Positions 42,264 to 51,030 of a stretch of DNA of 64,000 bases are shown here, piece by piece. Source of the stretch: Actinoplanes philippinensis (lineage in GTDB: Bacteria > Actinomycetota > Actinomycetes > Mycobacteriales > Micromonosporaceae); contig NZ_FONV01000010.1 of the NCBI RefSeq assembly GCF_900113015.1, forward strand, positions 248,001 to 312,000, read 5' to 3'. Numbering within the stretch: position 1 is the stretch's first letter; each line of letters starts with the position of its first letter. Under the pieces are notes generated by a model that was given only the letters and a program-made list of their open reading frames with translations, did no database searches and was not told where the DNA came from. The position numbers and the translations under genes are program-made.

Positions 42264-42341
42264 TCGGCCGACAAACGCAAACCCGGCGCAAGCCGGGGAC
42301 GCAAAGCCACAGGGCCCACGAGGCCGGCTGGGCTACCGACC
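42264..42341 (+). promoter_or_regulatory. Cyclic di-GMP-I riboswitch (GEMM-I)
   Basis: The aptamer core matches GEMM-I. It has GCAAACC, a stem CCCGGC-GCAA-GCCGGG (42282-42297) with a GNRA tetraloop, the nearly invariant GGACGCAAAGCC (42297-42308), a second GGCC-capped hairpin (42313-42325), and GGCTGGGCTACCGA (42326-42339), which contains the tetraloop-receptor side. The riboswitch ends a few bases before the ribosome binding site GGGGAGA (42343-42349), so c-di-GMP could control translation or early transcript folding. It precedes the small exported-protein gene. Confidence 0.92.
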
Positions 42342-42356
42342 AGGGGAGAAACACAT

Positions 42357-42782
42357 ATGCGCAACATGGTCCAGCTGCTGGGCGGCGTCGCGGTCGCCGG
42401 CGTCGTCGCCGCCGGTTCCACCGCTTTCACGGCCGCCGGCGTCACCGACCTGACCGGCGCGACACTCAAGCAGGGTGGCAAGGTGGCTGTTACGGTCGAC
42501 GCCGGGGCGAAGGTCCAGAGCATCGTCCTCACTACCGACAGCACCTACGCCGACCAGATCACTCTAGTCACCCTGGTGCTCAAGAACAGCGCGGGCGCTG
42601 CCTTGCTTCCGGCTGCTGCCGACGTCAAGATCGATATGAACGGCGAAACCGGCACAGCTGCTACGACGAGTGCTGCTTGCACCGATGCAAACAACGATGG
42701 TGAGTGGCAGTGCGCCCCGTCGGGCAACAGCTACTGGACCGGTCCGATTTCCGATGTCGCGGTTTCCGTCTGGCTCAAGTAG
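42357..42782 (+). CDS. Small exported protein under c-di-GMP riboswitch
   Basis: A protein of 141 residues. The N-terminal MVQLLGGVAVAGVVAAGSTAFTAAGVTD is hydrophobic and resembles the signal type processed by SipW (hydrophobic core, then GSTAF.A). The mature part is rich in Thr, Ala, Val and beta-branched residues, with a beta-sandwich-like pattern and two Cys (CTDANNDGEWQC). No family was recognised. GGGGAGA precedes ATG 42357, directly after the riboswitch. The next gene encodes a SipW/ER-type signal peptidase, so this protein is the natural substrate candidate. A surface or fibre subunit is an inference. Confidence 0.75.
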   Translation: MRNMVQLLGGVAVAGVVAAGSTAFTAAGVTDLTGATLKQGGKVAVTVDAGAKVQSIVLTTDSTYADQITLVTLVLKNSAGAALLPAAADVKIDMNGETGTAATTSAACTDANNDGEWQCAPSGNSYWTGPISDVAVSVWLK

Positions 42783-42867
42783 TAATACTGAGCAGGTCCT
42801 CGCGTCGCTGCCGTGACAGAGGCGATGCTTTGCGTACCCGAACCAGCACTCCGCCGGAGTTGTCGTC

Positions 42868-45483
42868 TTGAAGATGGCTCGACGCGTGGCCATGGCCGTC
42901 ATCCTTGCGATGGCGGCCATTGCCATGTGGGCTGCCACCACCAAGCAGATCACTTACATCCGCACCTACGGCATCAGCATGAACCCGCTGTACTACGAGG
43001 GCGACCTGGTCTTCGTCAAGAAGGCGAGTTCTTACGAAGTTGGACAGGTCGCTGCCTACCATGGTGTCGGGGGGGTCCAGGTCCTACACCGCATCATCGG
43101 AGGCGACGGTTCGCGGGGATTCATCCTCAAAGGAGACAACAACGACTCGGTCGATGCCATCAATCCGACTACCGAGGAACTGATCGGTCGCGCTGTGCTG
43201 CACGTCCCCGACGGGGGACTGTGGCTGAAACCGGTGCTGAATCCAACGACCCTTGGCGTTATTGGCTTTCTCTTTGCCGGTGGCGGAACGACACGAGTCA
43301 AGAGTCGGCGAGATCTTCCACGTGGTCACCGGAAAAAGAAAGTGCGGCGCATGTCTGGCGGCGGAGGCGGATCGTGGGCTACTGCGGTGGCCGTTTTCAA
43401 AGCCGTCAGCCGATTACATCCAGCACTCCGAGTCCTCGCGGTCGCTACCGCGTTGTGTGGAGTGCTGGGGCTGGCCTTGGGTGTTCTTGGCTGGGTGAAG
43501 CCAACGTCCGAGACTGTCAACGGCACCGACGGGATGGGTGAGTCGATGGCTTTCTCGTACTCTGCCGAGGTGCCGCGCTCCGCCGCCTACGACGGCACCA
43601 CGGTCTACTCTCCGGATCCCATTTTTCGTTCGTTGACGGATGCCGTGACCCTGCACTTGAACTACAAGGGCTCGCCGGGCCGCATCGGGGCATCAGCGCG
43701 CCTCTCCTCGCAGAACGGCTGGCACACGACGATCGAACTGACTCAGCCGAAACAGTTCTCCACCGACCTTTTCACCGACGAGATCGAGATCCACCTCCCC
43801 TCCCTGGACGTACGGGTCGCCGATGCCGCCAAAGCAATCGGTGCCGACATGGGCGCGATAACCCTCGCCATAACTGCTCGGGTACAACACGGTGACGGCA
43901 CCGATTTCGAGCCGAAGGTTACGTTCAACCTGGCTCCGTTGCAATTGACTCTCGCGGGGGCCCCAGAAACATTGATCGTGAACCGCTCGAGCACAGCGGC
44001 GGGAACTTCCGTCCAAGACCGCCGCGTCGGAGCTTTGGGCTTCTACCCACTCACTGCTGCCGAGGCACGAAAGTACGCCGTTTATCTTGTCATCGTCGCC
44101 TTGATCGGCGCCGGCATCATCGCATGGATGGCACTGGGCCATGTCCCGTTGCGCACGCGCGCTCAGATCGTACGTCGGTACCCGCATCTGATCGTGCCGG
44201 TGGAGCCGATGGCCAGCCCGCCCGGCAAGCCCATCGTCACAGTCGACACCTTCCCGGCGCTGGTGAAGCTGGCCGAGAAGTACGGGCAGATGATCCTCAC
44301 CTGGACGCGCCCGGATGGGGCGGATGACTTCGTGGTTCGGGACGAGGGCATCCTCTACCGCTACCGGATCGAACCGAGCGCCGCCGCACCGGGGAAACCG
44401 GAGCCCCGACCGGTCGGCGCGACACCGCCGGTTCAAGTCGCGACAGAGACCGCCCCCACCCCCGTCCTGCAGTTGCCGCCCACCCCTGAACCACCGCCCG
44501 AGGTACTCATAGTTGGCGAAGAGCCCGTAACCGCAGGGAGGGTCCCCGCGAAGAAGGCGGCCCCACGCAAGCGCGCCAGCAGGGCAGCTGCCGCCAAGGC
44601 CACCGCGACGAAGACAACCGCTACCAAACGCGCACCGGCGAAGCGCGCTCCGGCTAGGGCCACTTCCGATCCGGCTTCCGGGGTCAAGATCTCCCCCGGC
44701 ACGACGTTGGACGAACCGACCCCGCTCGCCACTGAAGCTGTTCCCGAGATCGCTGGTTCGGCTGCGGACAAGGCGGAGCATTCCGATGGACCGCAGCCGG
44801 ATCCGACACCCACCCCGGCGGATGACCTGCCAACCCCGGCAACGGGGCACGAAGCCACGGCAGCCAAGGACCAAGCCCCGGTAGCCACCGACGAGCCGGA
44901 AAGGGACCAGCACCCCGCGGCCGGGACGGAACAGGAGCCGGAGCGACAGCCCGACTCGGAGCAGGTCGAACCCGGCTCCGAATCGGGACGGGTCGAGATG
45001 GCGCCGGATGCGGCCCTCGGGCTGGAGTCTCTTTCCGAGGCCGAAAAGCCTCACCGGGTGGACGCCCCCGCAGCGGCCGAGACGCACGCAACCAGAAGCG
45101 CCCCGGAGGCTCCCTCCGACCCAGAAGGCCCGCCCGCCGTCGATTCCGCGAAGGCCGCACCGCCGCGGAATCAGAAGCGCTCCAGCCGCCGCAAAGCTCG
45201 CCCCCGCCGAGCCACGCAGCCGACGATGGACGAGCCGCCCGCCGCAACGGACGAGCCCGCCCTCGACACACTGACGACGGCGAGCCCGGCCGGCGAGGCG
45301 CGCCAAGCCATGGAGGATCTGGCCGAACGCAACCGCCCCATCGAAGTGCCGGAACCGTCCCGCAGGAGAACGGAGTCGGCCGCAAAGGACCCGGAGCCCG
45401 ACCCGAACCGCGAGCCGATCTACGACTTCCTACCGGCGGCGAAGCGTTCCCCGGCCCCACCGGACGCCGACGAGGACGCCTAA
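42868..45483 (+). CDS. SipW/ER-type signal peptidase I fused to a large membrane and disordered C-terminal region
   Basis: A protein of 871 residues. Residues 1-120 are an S26B (archaeal/ER, SipW-like) signal peptidase: a membrane anchor at 7-25, Ser37 in GISMNP, His74 in VLHRIIG where bacterial type I enzymes have Lys, and GDNN at 89-92. A membrane segment lies at about 187-209, then an extracytoplasmic region of about 190 residues resembling DUF5305. Another membrane segment lies at about 400-425. The cytoplasmic tail has a Lys/Ala/Arg/Thr-rich histone-H1-like stretch (about 555-600) and a long acidic/Pro-rich end. The start is TTG 42868 (GGAG upstream) or ATG 42874. The stop overlaps that of thiC. 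Confidence 0.85.
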   Translation: MKMARRVAMAVILAMAAIAMWAATTKQITYIRTYGISMNPLYYEGDLVFVKKASSYEVGQVAAYHGVGGVQVLHRIIGGDGSRGFILKGDNNDSVDAINPTTEELIGRAVLHVPDGGLWLKPVLNPTTLGVIGFLFAGGGTTRVKSRRDLPRGHRKKKVRRMSGGGGGSWATAVAVFKAVSRLHPALRVLAVATALCGVLGLALGVLGWVKPTSETVNGTDGMGESMAFSYSAEVPRSAAYDGTTVYSPDPIFRSLTDAVTLHLNYKGSPGRIGASARLSSQNGWHTTIELTQPKQFSTDLFTDEIEIHLPSLDVRVADAAKAIGADMGAITLAITARVQHGDGTDFEPKVTFNLAPLQLTLAGAPETLIVNRSSTAAGTSVQDRRVGALGFYPLTAAEARKYAVYLVIVALIGAGIIAWMALGHVPLRTRAQIVRRYPHLIVPVEPMASPPGKPIVTVDTFPALVKLAEKYGQMILTWTRPDGADDFVVRDEGILYRYRIEPSAAAPGKPEPRPVGATPPVQVATETAPTPVLQLPPTPEPPPEVLIVGEEPVTAGRVPAKKAAPRKRASRAAAAKATATKTTATKRAPAKRAPARATSDPASGVKISPGTTLDEPTPLATEAVPEIAGSAADKAEHSDGPQPDPTPTPADDLPTPATGHEATAAKDQAPVATDEPERDQHPAAGTEQEPERQPDSEQVEPGSESGRVEMAPDAALGLESLSEAEKPHRVDAPAAAETHATRSAPEAPSDPEGPPAVDSAKAAPPRNQKRSSRRKARPRRATQPTMDEPPAATDEPALDTLTTASPAGEARQAMEDLAERNRPIEVPEPSRRRTESAAKDPEPDPNREPIYDFLPAAKRSPAPPDADEDA

Positions 45484-47003
45484 GCGGTAGGCGTGACCGG
45501 CAGATAGACCCGCCCCCCGGCGTCCACGAACTCGGTCGACTTGGCTTTCATCCCCGCAGCCCGGATCTCGTGGCTGATCTTCATGGAGCAGAACTTGGGC
45601 CCGCACATCGAGCAGAAGTGCGCCGTCTTGGCGGGCGCCGCCGGCAGCGTCTCGTCGTGGTAGGACCGGGCGGTCTCCGGGTCGAGGGCTAGCTCGAACT
45701 GGTCCTCCCACCGGAAGTCGAACCGGGCCCGCGACAGCGCGTCGTCCCACTCCTGGGCTCCCGGATGCCCCTTGGCGATGTCAGCAGCGTGCGCCGCGAT
45801 CTTGTACGCGATCATCCCGGCTTTGACGTCTTCCTTGTTGGGCAGCCCGAGGTGTTCCTTGGGGGTGACGTAGCAGAGCATCGCCGTCCCGAACCAGCCG
45901 ATCATCGCGGCGCCGATGGCCGAGGTGATGTGGTCGTAGGCGGGCGCGATGTCGGTGGCGAGCGGCCCGAGTGTGTAGAACGGCGCGCCGCCGCAGAGTT
46001 CGACCTGCAGGTCGACGTTTTCCTTGATCTTGTGCATCGGTACGTGACCGGGCCCTTCGACCATGACCTGGACGTCGTACTCCCACGCGATGTGGGTGAG
46101 TTCTCCGAGGGTGCGCAGTTCCGCGAACTGGGCTTCGTCGTTGGCGTCGGCGATCGATCCGGGCCGGAGTCCGTCGCCGAGGGAGAACGTGATGTCGTAC
46201 TCCCGGAAGATCTCGCACAGCTCCCGGAAGTGGGTGTAGAGGAAGTTCTCCCGGTGCTCGGCCAGGCACCACGCTGCCATGATCGACCCGCCGCGGGAGA
46301 CGATGCCGGTGACCCGTTCGGCGGCCATCGGCACGTACTCCAGAAGCACCCCCGCATGGATCGTCATGTAGTCGACGCCCTGTTCGGCCTGCTCGATGAC
46401 GGTGTCCCGGAAGATCTCCCACGTGAGGCGGAGCGGGTCGCCCTTGACCTTCTCGAGGGCCTGGTAGAGCGGCACGGTTCCGATCGGGACGGGCGAGTTC
46501 CGTACGATCGCCTCCCGGGTCTCATGAATGTGCGGCCCGGTCGACAGGTCCATCACGGTGTCCGCGCCCCAGCGGGTGGCCCAGGTCAGTTTTTCGACCT
46601 CTTCGTCGATCGACGAGGTGACGGCCGAGGTGCCGATGTTGGCGTTGACCTTCACGAGGAATCGAGAGCCGATGATCATCGGTTCGGATTCGGGGTGGTT
46701 GACGTTGGCCGGCAGCACGGCCCGTCCGGCGGCGATCTCGTCGCGCACCAGGGTGGCGGGGACGCCTTCGCGGACGGCGACGTATTCCATCTCGGGCGTG
46801 ATGATCCCGGCGCGCGCGGAGGCGAGCTGGGTTCGCCCGGTCTGCCACGGTTTCCGCAGCGGCGGCAGCCCGGTGGCGGGTTCGCTGCCGGGGCCGGACG
46901 TGTCGTAGAGGCGTACCGGCGGGTTGTCACCGGTCAGCACCACCTCGGTGAACGGCACCCGGATGTCCGGGCGGGAACCTTCCACGTAGACCTTGCGACG
47001 CAT
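45480..47003 (-). CDS. thiC: Phosphomethylpyrimidine synthase ThiC
   Basis: A protein of 507 residues. It has NANIGTSAVTSSIDEEVEKL, DLSTGPHIHETR, HAGVLLEYVP, a VMVEGPGHVPMHKI block, and the C-terminal 4Fe-4S site CSMCGPKFCSMK (CxxCxxxxC). It is a radical-SAM-type enzyme that converts aminoimidazole ribotide to HMP-phosphate, the pyrimidine of thiamin. ATG 47003 has GGGGAGG upstream. It is the last gene of the thi operon. Its stop codon overlaps the stop of the convergent signal-peptidase gene by 3 bases. Confidence 0.97.
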   Translation of the reverse strand: MRRKVYVEGSRPDIRVPFTEVVLTGDNPPVRLYDTSGPGSEPATGLPPLRKPWQTGRTQLASARAGIITPEMEYVAVREGVPATLVRDEIAAGRAVLPANVNHPESEPMIIGSRFLVKVNANIGTSAVTSSIDEEVEKLTWATRWGADTVMDLSTGPHIHETREAIVRNSPVPIGTVPLYQALEKVKGDPLRLTWEIFRDTVIEQAEQGVDYMTIHAGVLLEYVPMAAERVTGIVSRGGSIMAAWCLAEHRENFLYTHFRELCEIFREYDITFSLGDGLRPGSIADANDEAQFAELRTLGELTHIAWEYDVQVMVEGPGHVPMHKIKENVDLQVELCGGAPFYTLGPLATDIAPAYDHITSAIGAAMIGWFGTAMLCYVTPKEHLGLPNKEDVKAGMIAYKIAAHAADIAKGHPGAQEWDDALSRARFDFRWEDQFELALDPETARSYHDETLPAAPAKTAHFCSMCGPKFCSMKISHEIRAAGMKAKSTEFVDAGGRVYLPVTPTA

Positions 47004-47078
47004 GATCGAACCTCCCCAAAGTTGGATGAAACCGGCAGCTCGGGGCAGCACGGAACCACCACCGGCGCCGCCGGAGAT

Positions 47079-47849
47079 CTAGACGGACCAGCCGAAGTGG
47101 TCCAGTGGGCCCGGCCCCGCGCCGAGCCGCCACGAGCTGCCGCCGCGCAGCCCTCGGTTCACGTAGTCCTTGGCCGCCGCCACCGCGTCGGGCACCGTGT
47201 CGCCGGCGGCCAGCCGCACCGCGATCGCCGACGAGAACGTGCACCCCGAGCCATGGTTGTTCTCGGTCATGACCCGCTCTCCGTGAAGCAGCGTGGTCTC
47301 TCCCGCCACATGCAGGACGTCGAGCGCCAGCTCACTGCCGGTCACCACGACGGCGCGCGGCCCGAGGGCCGCCAGCTCGGCCGCGGCCGAGATCATCTCC
47401 TCGGTGGTCTCCACTCGCCGTCCGAGGAGGGCGCCGGCTTCGTGCCGGTTCGGGGTCAGGACGCAGGGGTACGCCGTAAGCACCCCGACCACCGCAGCCT
47501 CCCCCAGCCGGCTCCCCGCGGTGGCCACGAGCACCGGGTCGACGACGAGGTTGGGCAGATCGTCCACACGCGACGCGATCAGCTTCGCCACGGCCGGATC
47601 CGAGATCATCCCGACCTTGACCGCCGCGACCGGAAGATCCGAGAGCACCGCGTCGAGCTGAGCCGCGACGACGTCCACCGGAACCGGGTGGATCGCGGTG
47701 ACCCCGAGCGTGTTCTGTGCGGTGATCGCCGTGATCACCGAGGTCCCGAACGCCCCGAGCGCCGCGAATGTCTTCAGATCCGCCTGGATCCCCGCGCCGC
47801 CGCCGGAGTCCGAACCAGCGATCGTCAACACCACGGGCGGAGTCACCAC
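47079..47849 (-). CDS. thiD: Hydroxymethylpyrimidine/phosphomethylpyrimidine kinase ThiD
   Basis: A protein of 256 residues of the ribokinase-like HMP-P kinase family. It has LTIAGSDSGGGAGIQADLKTF at the start, TAITAQNTLGV, GMISDPAVAKLIA, DPVLVATAGSRL, TPNRHEAGALLG, and GSGCTFSSAIA with the catalytic region. It phosphorylates HMP-P to HMP-PP. The ATG overlaps the upstream gene by 7 bp. Confidence 0.97.
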   Translation of the reverse strand: MVTPPVVLTIAGSDSGGGAGIQADLKTFAALGAFGTSVITAITAQNTLGVTAIHPVPVDVVAAQLDAVLSDLPVAAVKVGMISDPAVAKLIASRVDDLPNLVVDPVLVATAGSRLGEAAVVGVLTAYPCVLTPNRHEAGALLGRRVETTEEMISAAAELAALGPRAVVVTGSELALDVLHVAGETTLLHGERVMTENNHGSGCTFSSAIAVRLAAGDTVPDAVAAAKDYVNRGLRGGSSWRLGAGPGPLDHFGWSV

Positions 47850-48484
47850 GCCTCCTCACCGAACCCCCGGCCGGCCGCCAGAGCCGGCGCGACGGCCTCG
47901 GAACAGCTCCCACGGCCGGCCGCCGAACGGAACGCCGACGACAGCTCGCGGGCTGTCCGCTCGGGGTCCGGGGAGCGCATCAGGGCACCCATCACCGCGA
48001 TGCCGGCCGCGCCGGCCAGCGCGCACTCCGCCGCCTGCGCGGCCGTCTCGATGCCGCCGAGGGCGAGCCAGGGCACGGGCGCGCGCATCTCGGCGGCCCC
48101 CGTCGCCCCGAGCGCCGGCCCGTACCCCGGCTTCGACAGGGTCGGGTAGACCGGCGACACGGTCACGTAGTCCACACCCGACAGATCCTCGGTGCCGTGC
48201 CACGAACGGCCGGTCAGCGTCGTCCCCTCGGGGAGCTGATCACTACCGGACAGATGCACGGCTGTTCCGCCGAGCGGGTCCGGGCCGGCGATGATCAACC
48301 GATGGTCGGGGACGACCGAACGGAGCCCGGTGGCCAGGGCCGCGCGTTCACCGTACGAAAGATCCCTCTCGCGGAGAATGACCCAATCGGCGCCGCCGCG
48401 GACCGCCTTCCGGACCACCTCGATCAGCGGACCGGAAGCGGACCGCCGATCGGTGAGCACGACGAGCCCGCCCGGGGTCACCAT
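47843..48484 (-). CDS. tenI: ThiE-like protein, probably thiazole tautomerase TenI
   Basis: A protein of 213 residues of the ThiE/TenI barrel family. It has WVILRERDLSYGERAAL, DYVTVSPVYPTLSKPGYGPALG and LALGGIETAAQAAECALAGAAGIAVMGAL. The GxSxH-type motif appears as GRSWHG. It lies directly after thiG, overlapping it by 7 bp. TenI aromatises the ThiG thiazole product, so a TenI role is inferred; a second thiamin-phosphate synthase is the alternative. The true ThiE is encoded at 50442-51026 in the same operon. Confidence 0.87.
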   Translation of the reverse strand: MVTPGGLVVLTDRRSASGPLIEVVRKAVRGGADWVILRERDLSYGERAALATGLRSVVPDHRLIIAGPDPLGGTAVHLSGSDQLPEGTTLTGRSWHGTEDLSGVDYVTVSPVYPTLSKPGYGPALGATGAAEMRAPVPWLALGGIETAAQAAECALAGAAGIAVMGALMRSPDPERTARELSSAFRSAAGRGSCSEAVAPALAAGRGFGEEAW

Positions 48485-49224
48485 TGCGCGATGCCGTCGT
48501 CAGCGGTGGACGCCACCGCGTGGAACCGCCGCGGGATGCGCCCCGCGGAACGGGCGAGACGGCCGGCCGTGACCGCGTGCCGCATCGCCGACGCCATCGC
48601 CACCGGATCGTCGGCCCGGGTGATCGCGCTCGCGATGAGAACCGCGTCACAGCCGAGCTCCATGGCGAGCGCCGCGTCCGAGGCGGTGCCGATGCCGGCG
48701 TCGAGCACCACCGGCACGTCGACGTTCTGCACGATCAACTCGATGTGGTGCGGGTTGGAGATGCCGAGTCCGGATCCGATCGGCGACCCCGCCGGCATCA
48801 CCGCGGCACATCCGGCGTCGGCGAGGCGGCGGGCCAGAATCGGATCATCACTGGTGTACGGCAGAACGGTGAACCCGTCGGCGACGAGCGTCTCGGCCGC
48901 TCGCAGGAGTTCGACCCCGTCCGGCAGCAGGGTCCGTTCGTCGCCGATCACCTCGAGTTTGATCAGATCCGTCTCGAAGGCCTCCCGCGCCATCTGCGCC
49001 GTCTTGACCGCATCGCCGGCGGTGTAGCAGCCGGCCGTGTTCGGCAGCACCCGCACGCCGAGCCGGTCCAGCATCGGCAGCAGTCCCGGCCCGGCCGCGT
49101 CGACCCGGCGCAGCGCCACCGTGACCAGCGTCGTCTCGGACGCCTCGATGGCCTCCTCCAGGGCGGCGAGACTGTTCGCCCCGCCGGTGCCGAGGATCAG
49201 CCCGTTCTCCGGAAGGAACGTCAC
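48478..49224 (-). CDS. thiG: Thiazole synthase ThiG
   Basis: A protein of 248 residues. It has LILGTGGANSLAALEEAIEAS, VLPNTAGCYTAGDAVKTAQMARE, the Schiff-base Lys in LIKLEVIGD, and VDVPVVLDAGIGTASDAALAMELGCDAVLIASA. It joins deoxyxylulose phosphate, dehydroglycine and the ThiS thiocarboxylate to make the thiazole. The start is GTG 49224, 1 bp after the thiS stop. Confidence 0.97.
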   Translation of the reverse strand: MTFLPENGLILGTGGANSLAALEEAIEASETTLVTVALRRVDAAGPGLLPMLDRLGVRVLPNTAGCYTAGDAVKTAQMAREAFETDLIKLEVIGDERTLLPDGVELLRAAETLVADGFTVLPYTSDDPILARRLADAGCAAVMPAGSPIGSGLGISNPHHIELIVQNVDVPVVLDAGIGTASDAALAMELGCDAVLIASAITRADDPVAMASAMRHAVTAGRLARSAGRIPRRFHAVASTADDGIAQW

Positions 49225-49225
49225 G

Positions 49226-49426
49226 TCAGCCCCCCTGCGCGGCGGTGAGGACCTCGATCCGGTCGCCGTCCTCGAGATCCACTTCGGACCAGGTGGAACG
49301 CGGCACCACGGTCCCGTTGACCGCTACCGCCACCCCACGCTGGGCGGCGATGATCTCGGCGACCAGGGTCGCGACCGAGCAGGTGCCGGGCCGGCTCTGG
49401 GCCTGCCCGTTGATCGTCAGCTTCAT
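49226..49426 (-). CDS. thiS: Sulfur carrier protein ThiS
   Basis: A protein of 66 residues with the ubiquitin-like beta-grasp fold and the C-terminal GlyGly (LTAAQGG) that carries the thiocarboxylate for ThiG. It has KLTINGQAQ at the start and GVAVAVNGTVVPRSTW in the middle, as in other ThiS. It overlaps the thiO stop by 4 bp. Confidence 0.96.
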   Translation of the reverse strand: MKLTINGQAQSRPGTCSVATLVAEIIAAQRGVAVAVNGTVVPRSTWSEVDLEDGDRIEVLTAAQGG

Positions 49427-50445
49427 CGGAACCTCCCGGGAGCGAACGCGTCGAGAATCGGATCCGCCGTACCGGTGAGCACCAGGTCGGCGATGAGTCG
49501 TGCAGTGATCGGGGCGAGCAGGATGCCGTTGCGGAAGTGGCCGGCCGCCACCGCGACCCGCCGGTCGTCGTCGAGGAACCCGAGGATCGGCGCGTTGTCC
49601 GGGGTGCCCGGCCGATGCCCGGCGGTGACCTCGGTGAGTTCGTGCTCGGCCAGGCCGGGGACCAGGTCGAGGGCGGCGCGCAGCAGGTCGTGCACACCCC
49701 CGGCGGTCGGCATCCGGTCGGCCCGTTCCTCCTGGGTGGCGCCGACGACGACCTCGCCGTCGGCCCGCGGCACGAGATAGACGTGCCGGCCGTCGGCTGC
49801 GCCGTCGATCACGTGCTTGAGCAGGCCGGGTTCGCCGCGCAGCCGGAGGACCTGGCCTTTGACGGGCCGGATCGGCAGGCCGGTGAGCGCCCCGGTCCGA
49901 TACCCGGCCGCGATGACGACCACATCATCCGCGTCCCGTTCGGATATATCTGTTATGAGCCGCGGGATGATCCGGCCCGTCAACCGCTCCCGGAGGACCG
50001 CCACGATCTTGCGAGGATCGACCTGATGCTCAGCCGCGGCGAACGCCCCGGCCCGTACCCGGGGCGAGATCGCCGGTTCGAGGTCACGCACCTGCGACCC
50101 GGTCAGCGGCGTCAGCTTCTGGTGCTTCCACTCCCGCGCCGCCTCGGCCACGTCATCCGCGGTCAAAGCCAGCGAAAGGGTCCCGGCCCGGTCGTAGCCC
50201 ACGTCCCCGAGCCCGGCCACGAACGACGGCCACAGCTCGTGCCCCGCCTCGAGCAGCCGGGTGAGATGCGGATACTCGAAGGCCGACTCCCCACCCGGCG
50301 CGAGCATCCCGGCAGCGACATGCCAGGCCCCGTCCGCCCCGTCCGGCGACGGGTCGTAGACGGTGACGTCGGCCCCACGATCGAGCAGCTCAGCGGCGAT
50401 GGAGAGCCCGATGATGCCGCCACCGACGACAGCGACCCGGGTCAT
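49423..50445 (-). CDS. thiO: Glycine oxidase ThiO
   Basis: A protein of 340 residues. The N-terminal FAD-binding motif is VAVVGGGIIGLSIAAELL with the expected acid in ADVTVYD, and the C-terminal part has GHRPGTPDNAPILGF and AAGHFRNGILLAPITA. It oxidises glycine to dehydroglycine for ThiG. Its ATG overlaps the thiE stop (ATGA). Confidence 0.95.
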   Translation of the reverse strand: MTRVAVVGGGIIGLSIAAELLDRGADVTVYDPSPDGADGAWHVAAGMLAPGGESAFEYPHLTRLLEAGHELWPSFVAGLGDVGYDRAGTLSLALTADDVAEAAREWKHQKLTPLTGSQVRDLEPAISPRVRAGAFAAAEHQVDPRKIVAVLRERLTGRIIPRLITDISERDADDVVVIAAGYRTGALTGLPIRPVKGQVLRLRGEPGLLKHVIDGAADGRHVYLVPRADGEVVVGATQEERADRMPTAGGVHDLLRAALDLVPGLAEHELTEVTAGHRPGTPDNAPILGFLDDDRRVAVAAGHFRNGILLAPITARLIADLVLTGTADPILDAFAPGRFR

Positions 50446-51026
50446 GGCAGGACCGCCAGGAACTCCGCGACCGCTCCCTTCGGATCCGCCGCGAAGGCGG
50501 AGACCGCCGCGATCCCGTGCACCGCGAGTTGCGGCACCCGTTCCGCGGTGATGCCACCGATCGCCAGTACCGGGATGCCCGGCACCGCGTCGGCGACGGC
50601 CGCTATCGCGGCCGGTCCGAGTGGTGGTGGCAGCCCGTCCTTGGTGGACGTGGGAAAGGCCGGCCCGACGCCGAGATAGCTGGCGCCGGCATCGGCCGCG
50701 GCCCGGGCGGTCCCGGCGTCCCGGCAGGTCGCGCCGATGATCGCCGACGAACCGAGGACCCGCCGTCCGGCGGCGACCGGAAGATCGTCGGCACCGAGGT
50801 GCACGCCGTCCGCCCCGGCCGCGAGAGCGACCCCGACCCGGTCGTTGACCAGCACGATCGTCCCGGCCGGACGGCAGACCGCCACGGCGGCGACGGCTAG
50901 CGCGTACGCCGCAGCGTCGTTGCTCTTGACTCTGATCTGGACAGCCACGTCAGGCAGCCCGGCGACACCGCGAACGACGTCGATATCGTCGGTTATGACG
51001 TGGATACGGGGAAATGCTGTGCCCAT
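50442..51026 (-). CDS. thiE: Thiamin-phosphate synthase ThiE
   Basis: A protein of 194 residues, somewhat short. It has VLVNDRVGVALAAGADGVHLGADDLPV, ASYLGVGPAFPTSTKDG (phosphate-binding loop) and IPVLAIGGITAERVPQL. It couples HMP-PP and thiazole phosphate. It is the first gene behind the TPP riboswitch; the ribosome binding site GGAGGAG lies within the 3' end of that riboswitch. Confidence 0.95.
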   Translation of the reverse strand: MGTAFPRIHVITDDIDVVRGVAGLPDVAVQIRVKSNDAAAYALAVAAVAVCRPAGTIVLVNDRVGVALAAGADGVHLGADDLPVAAGRRVLGSSAIIGATCRDAGTARAAADAGASYLGVGPAFPTSTKDGLPPPLGPAAIAAVADAVPGIPVLAIGGITAERVPQLAVHGIAAVSAFAADPKGAVAEFLAVLP

Positions 51027-51030
51027 GAGG

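Larger units (their letters stand above)
42038..42356. other. Intergenic region with terminator and riboswitch
   Basis: It contains the RNase-gene terminator (42055-42086) and the c-di-GMP riboswitch (about 42264-42341). Between them, about 42090-42260, I see no gene; this part should carry the promoter of the riboswitch RNA. Confidence 0.6.
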
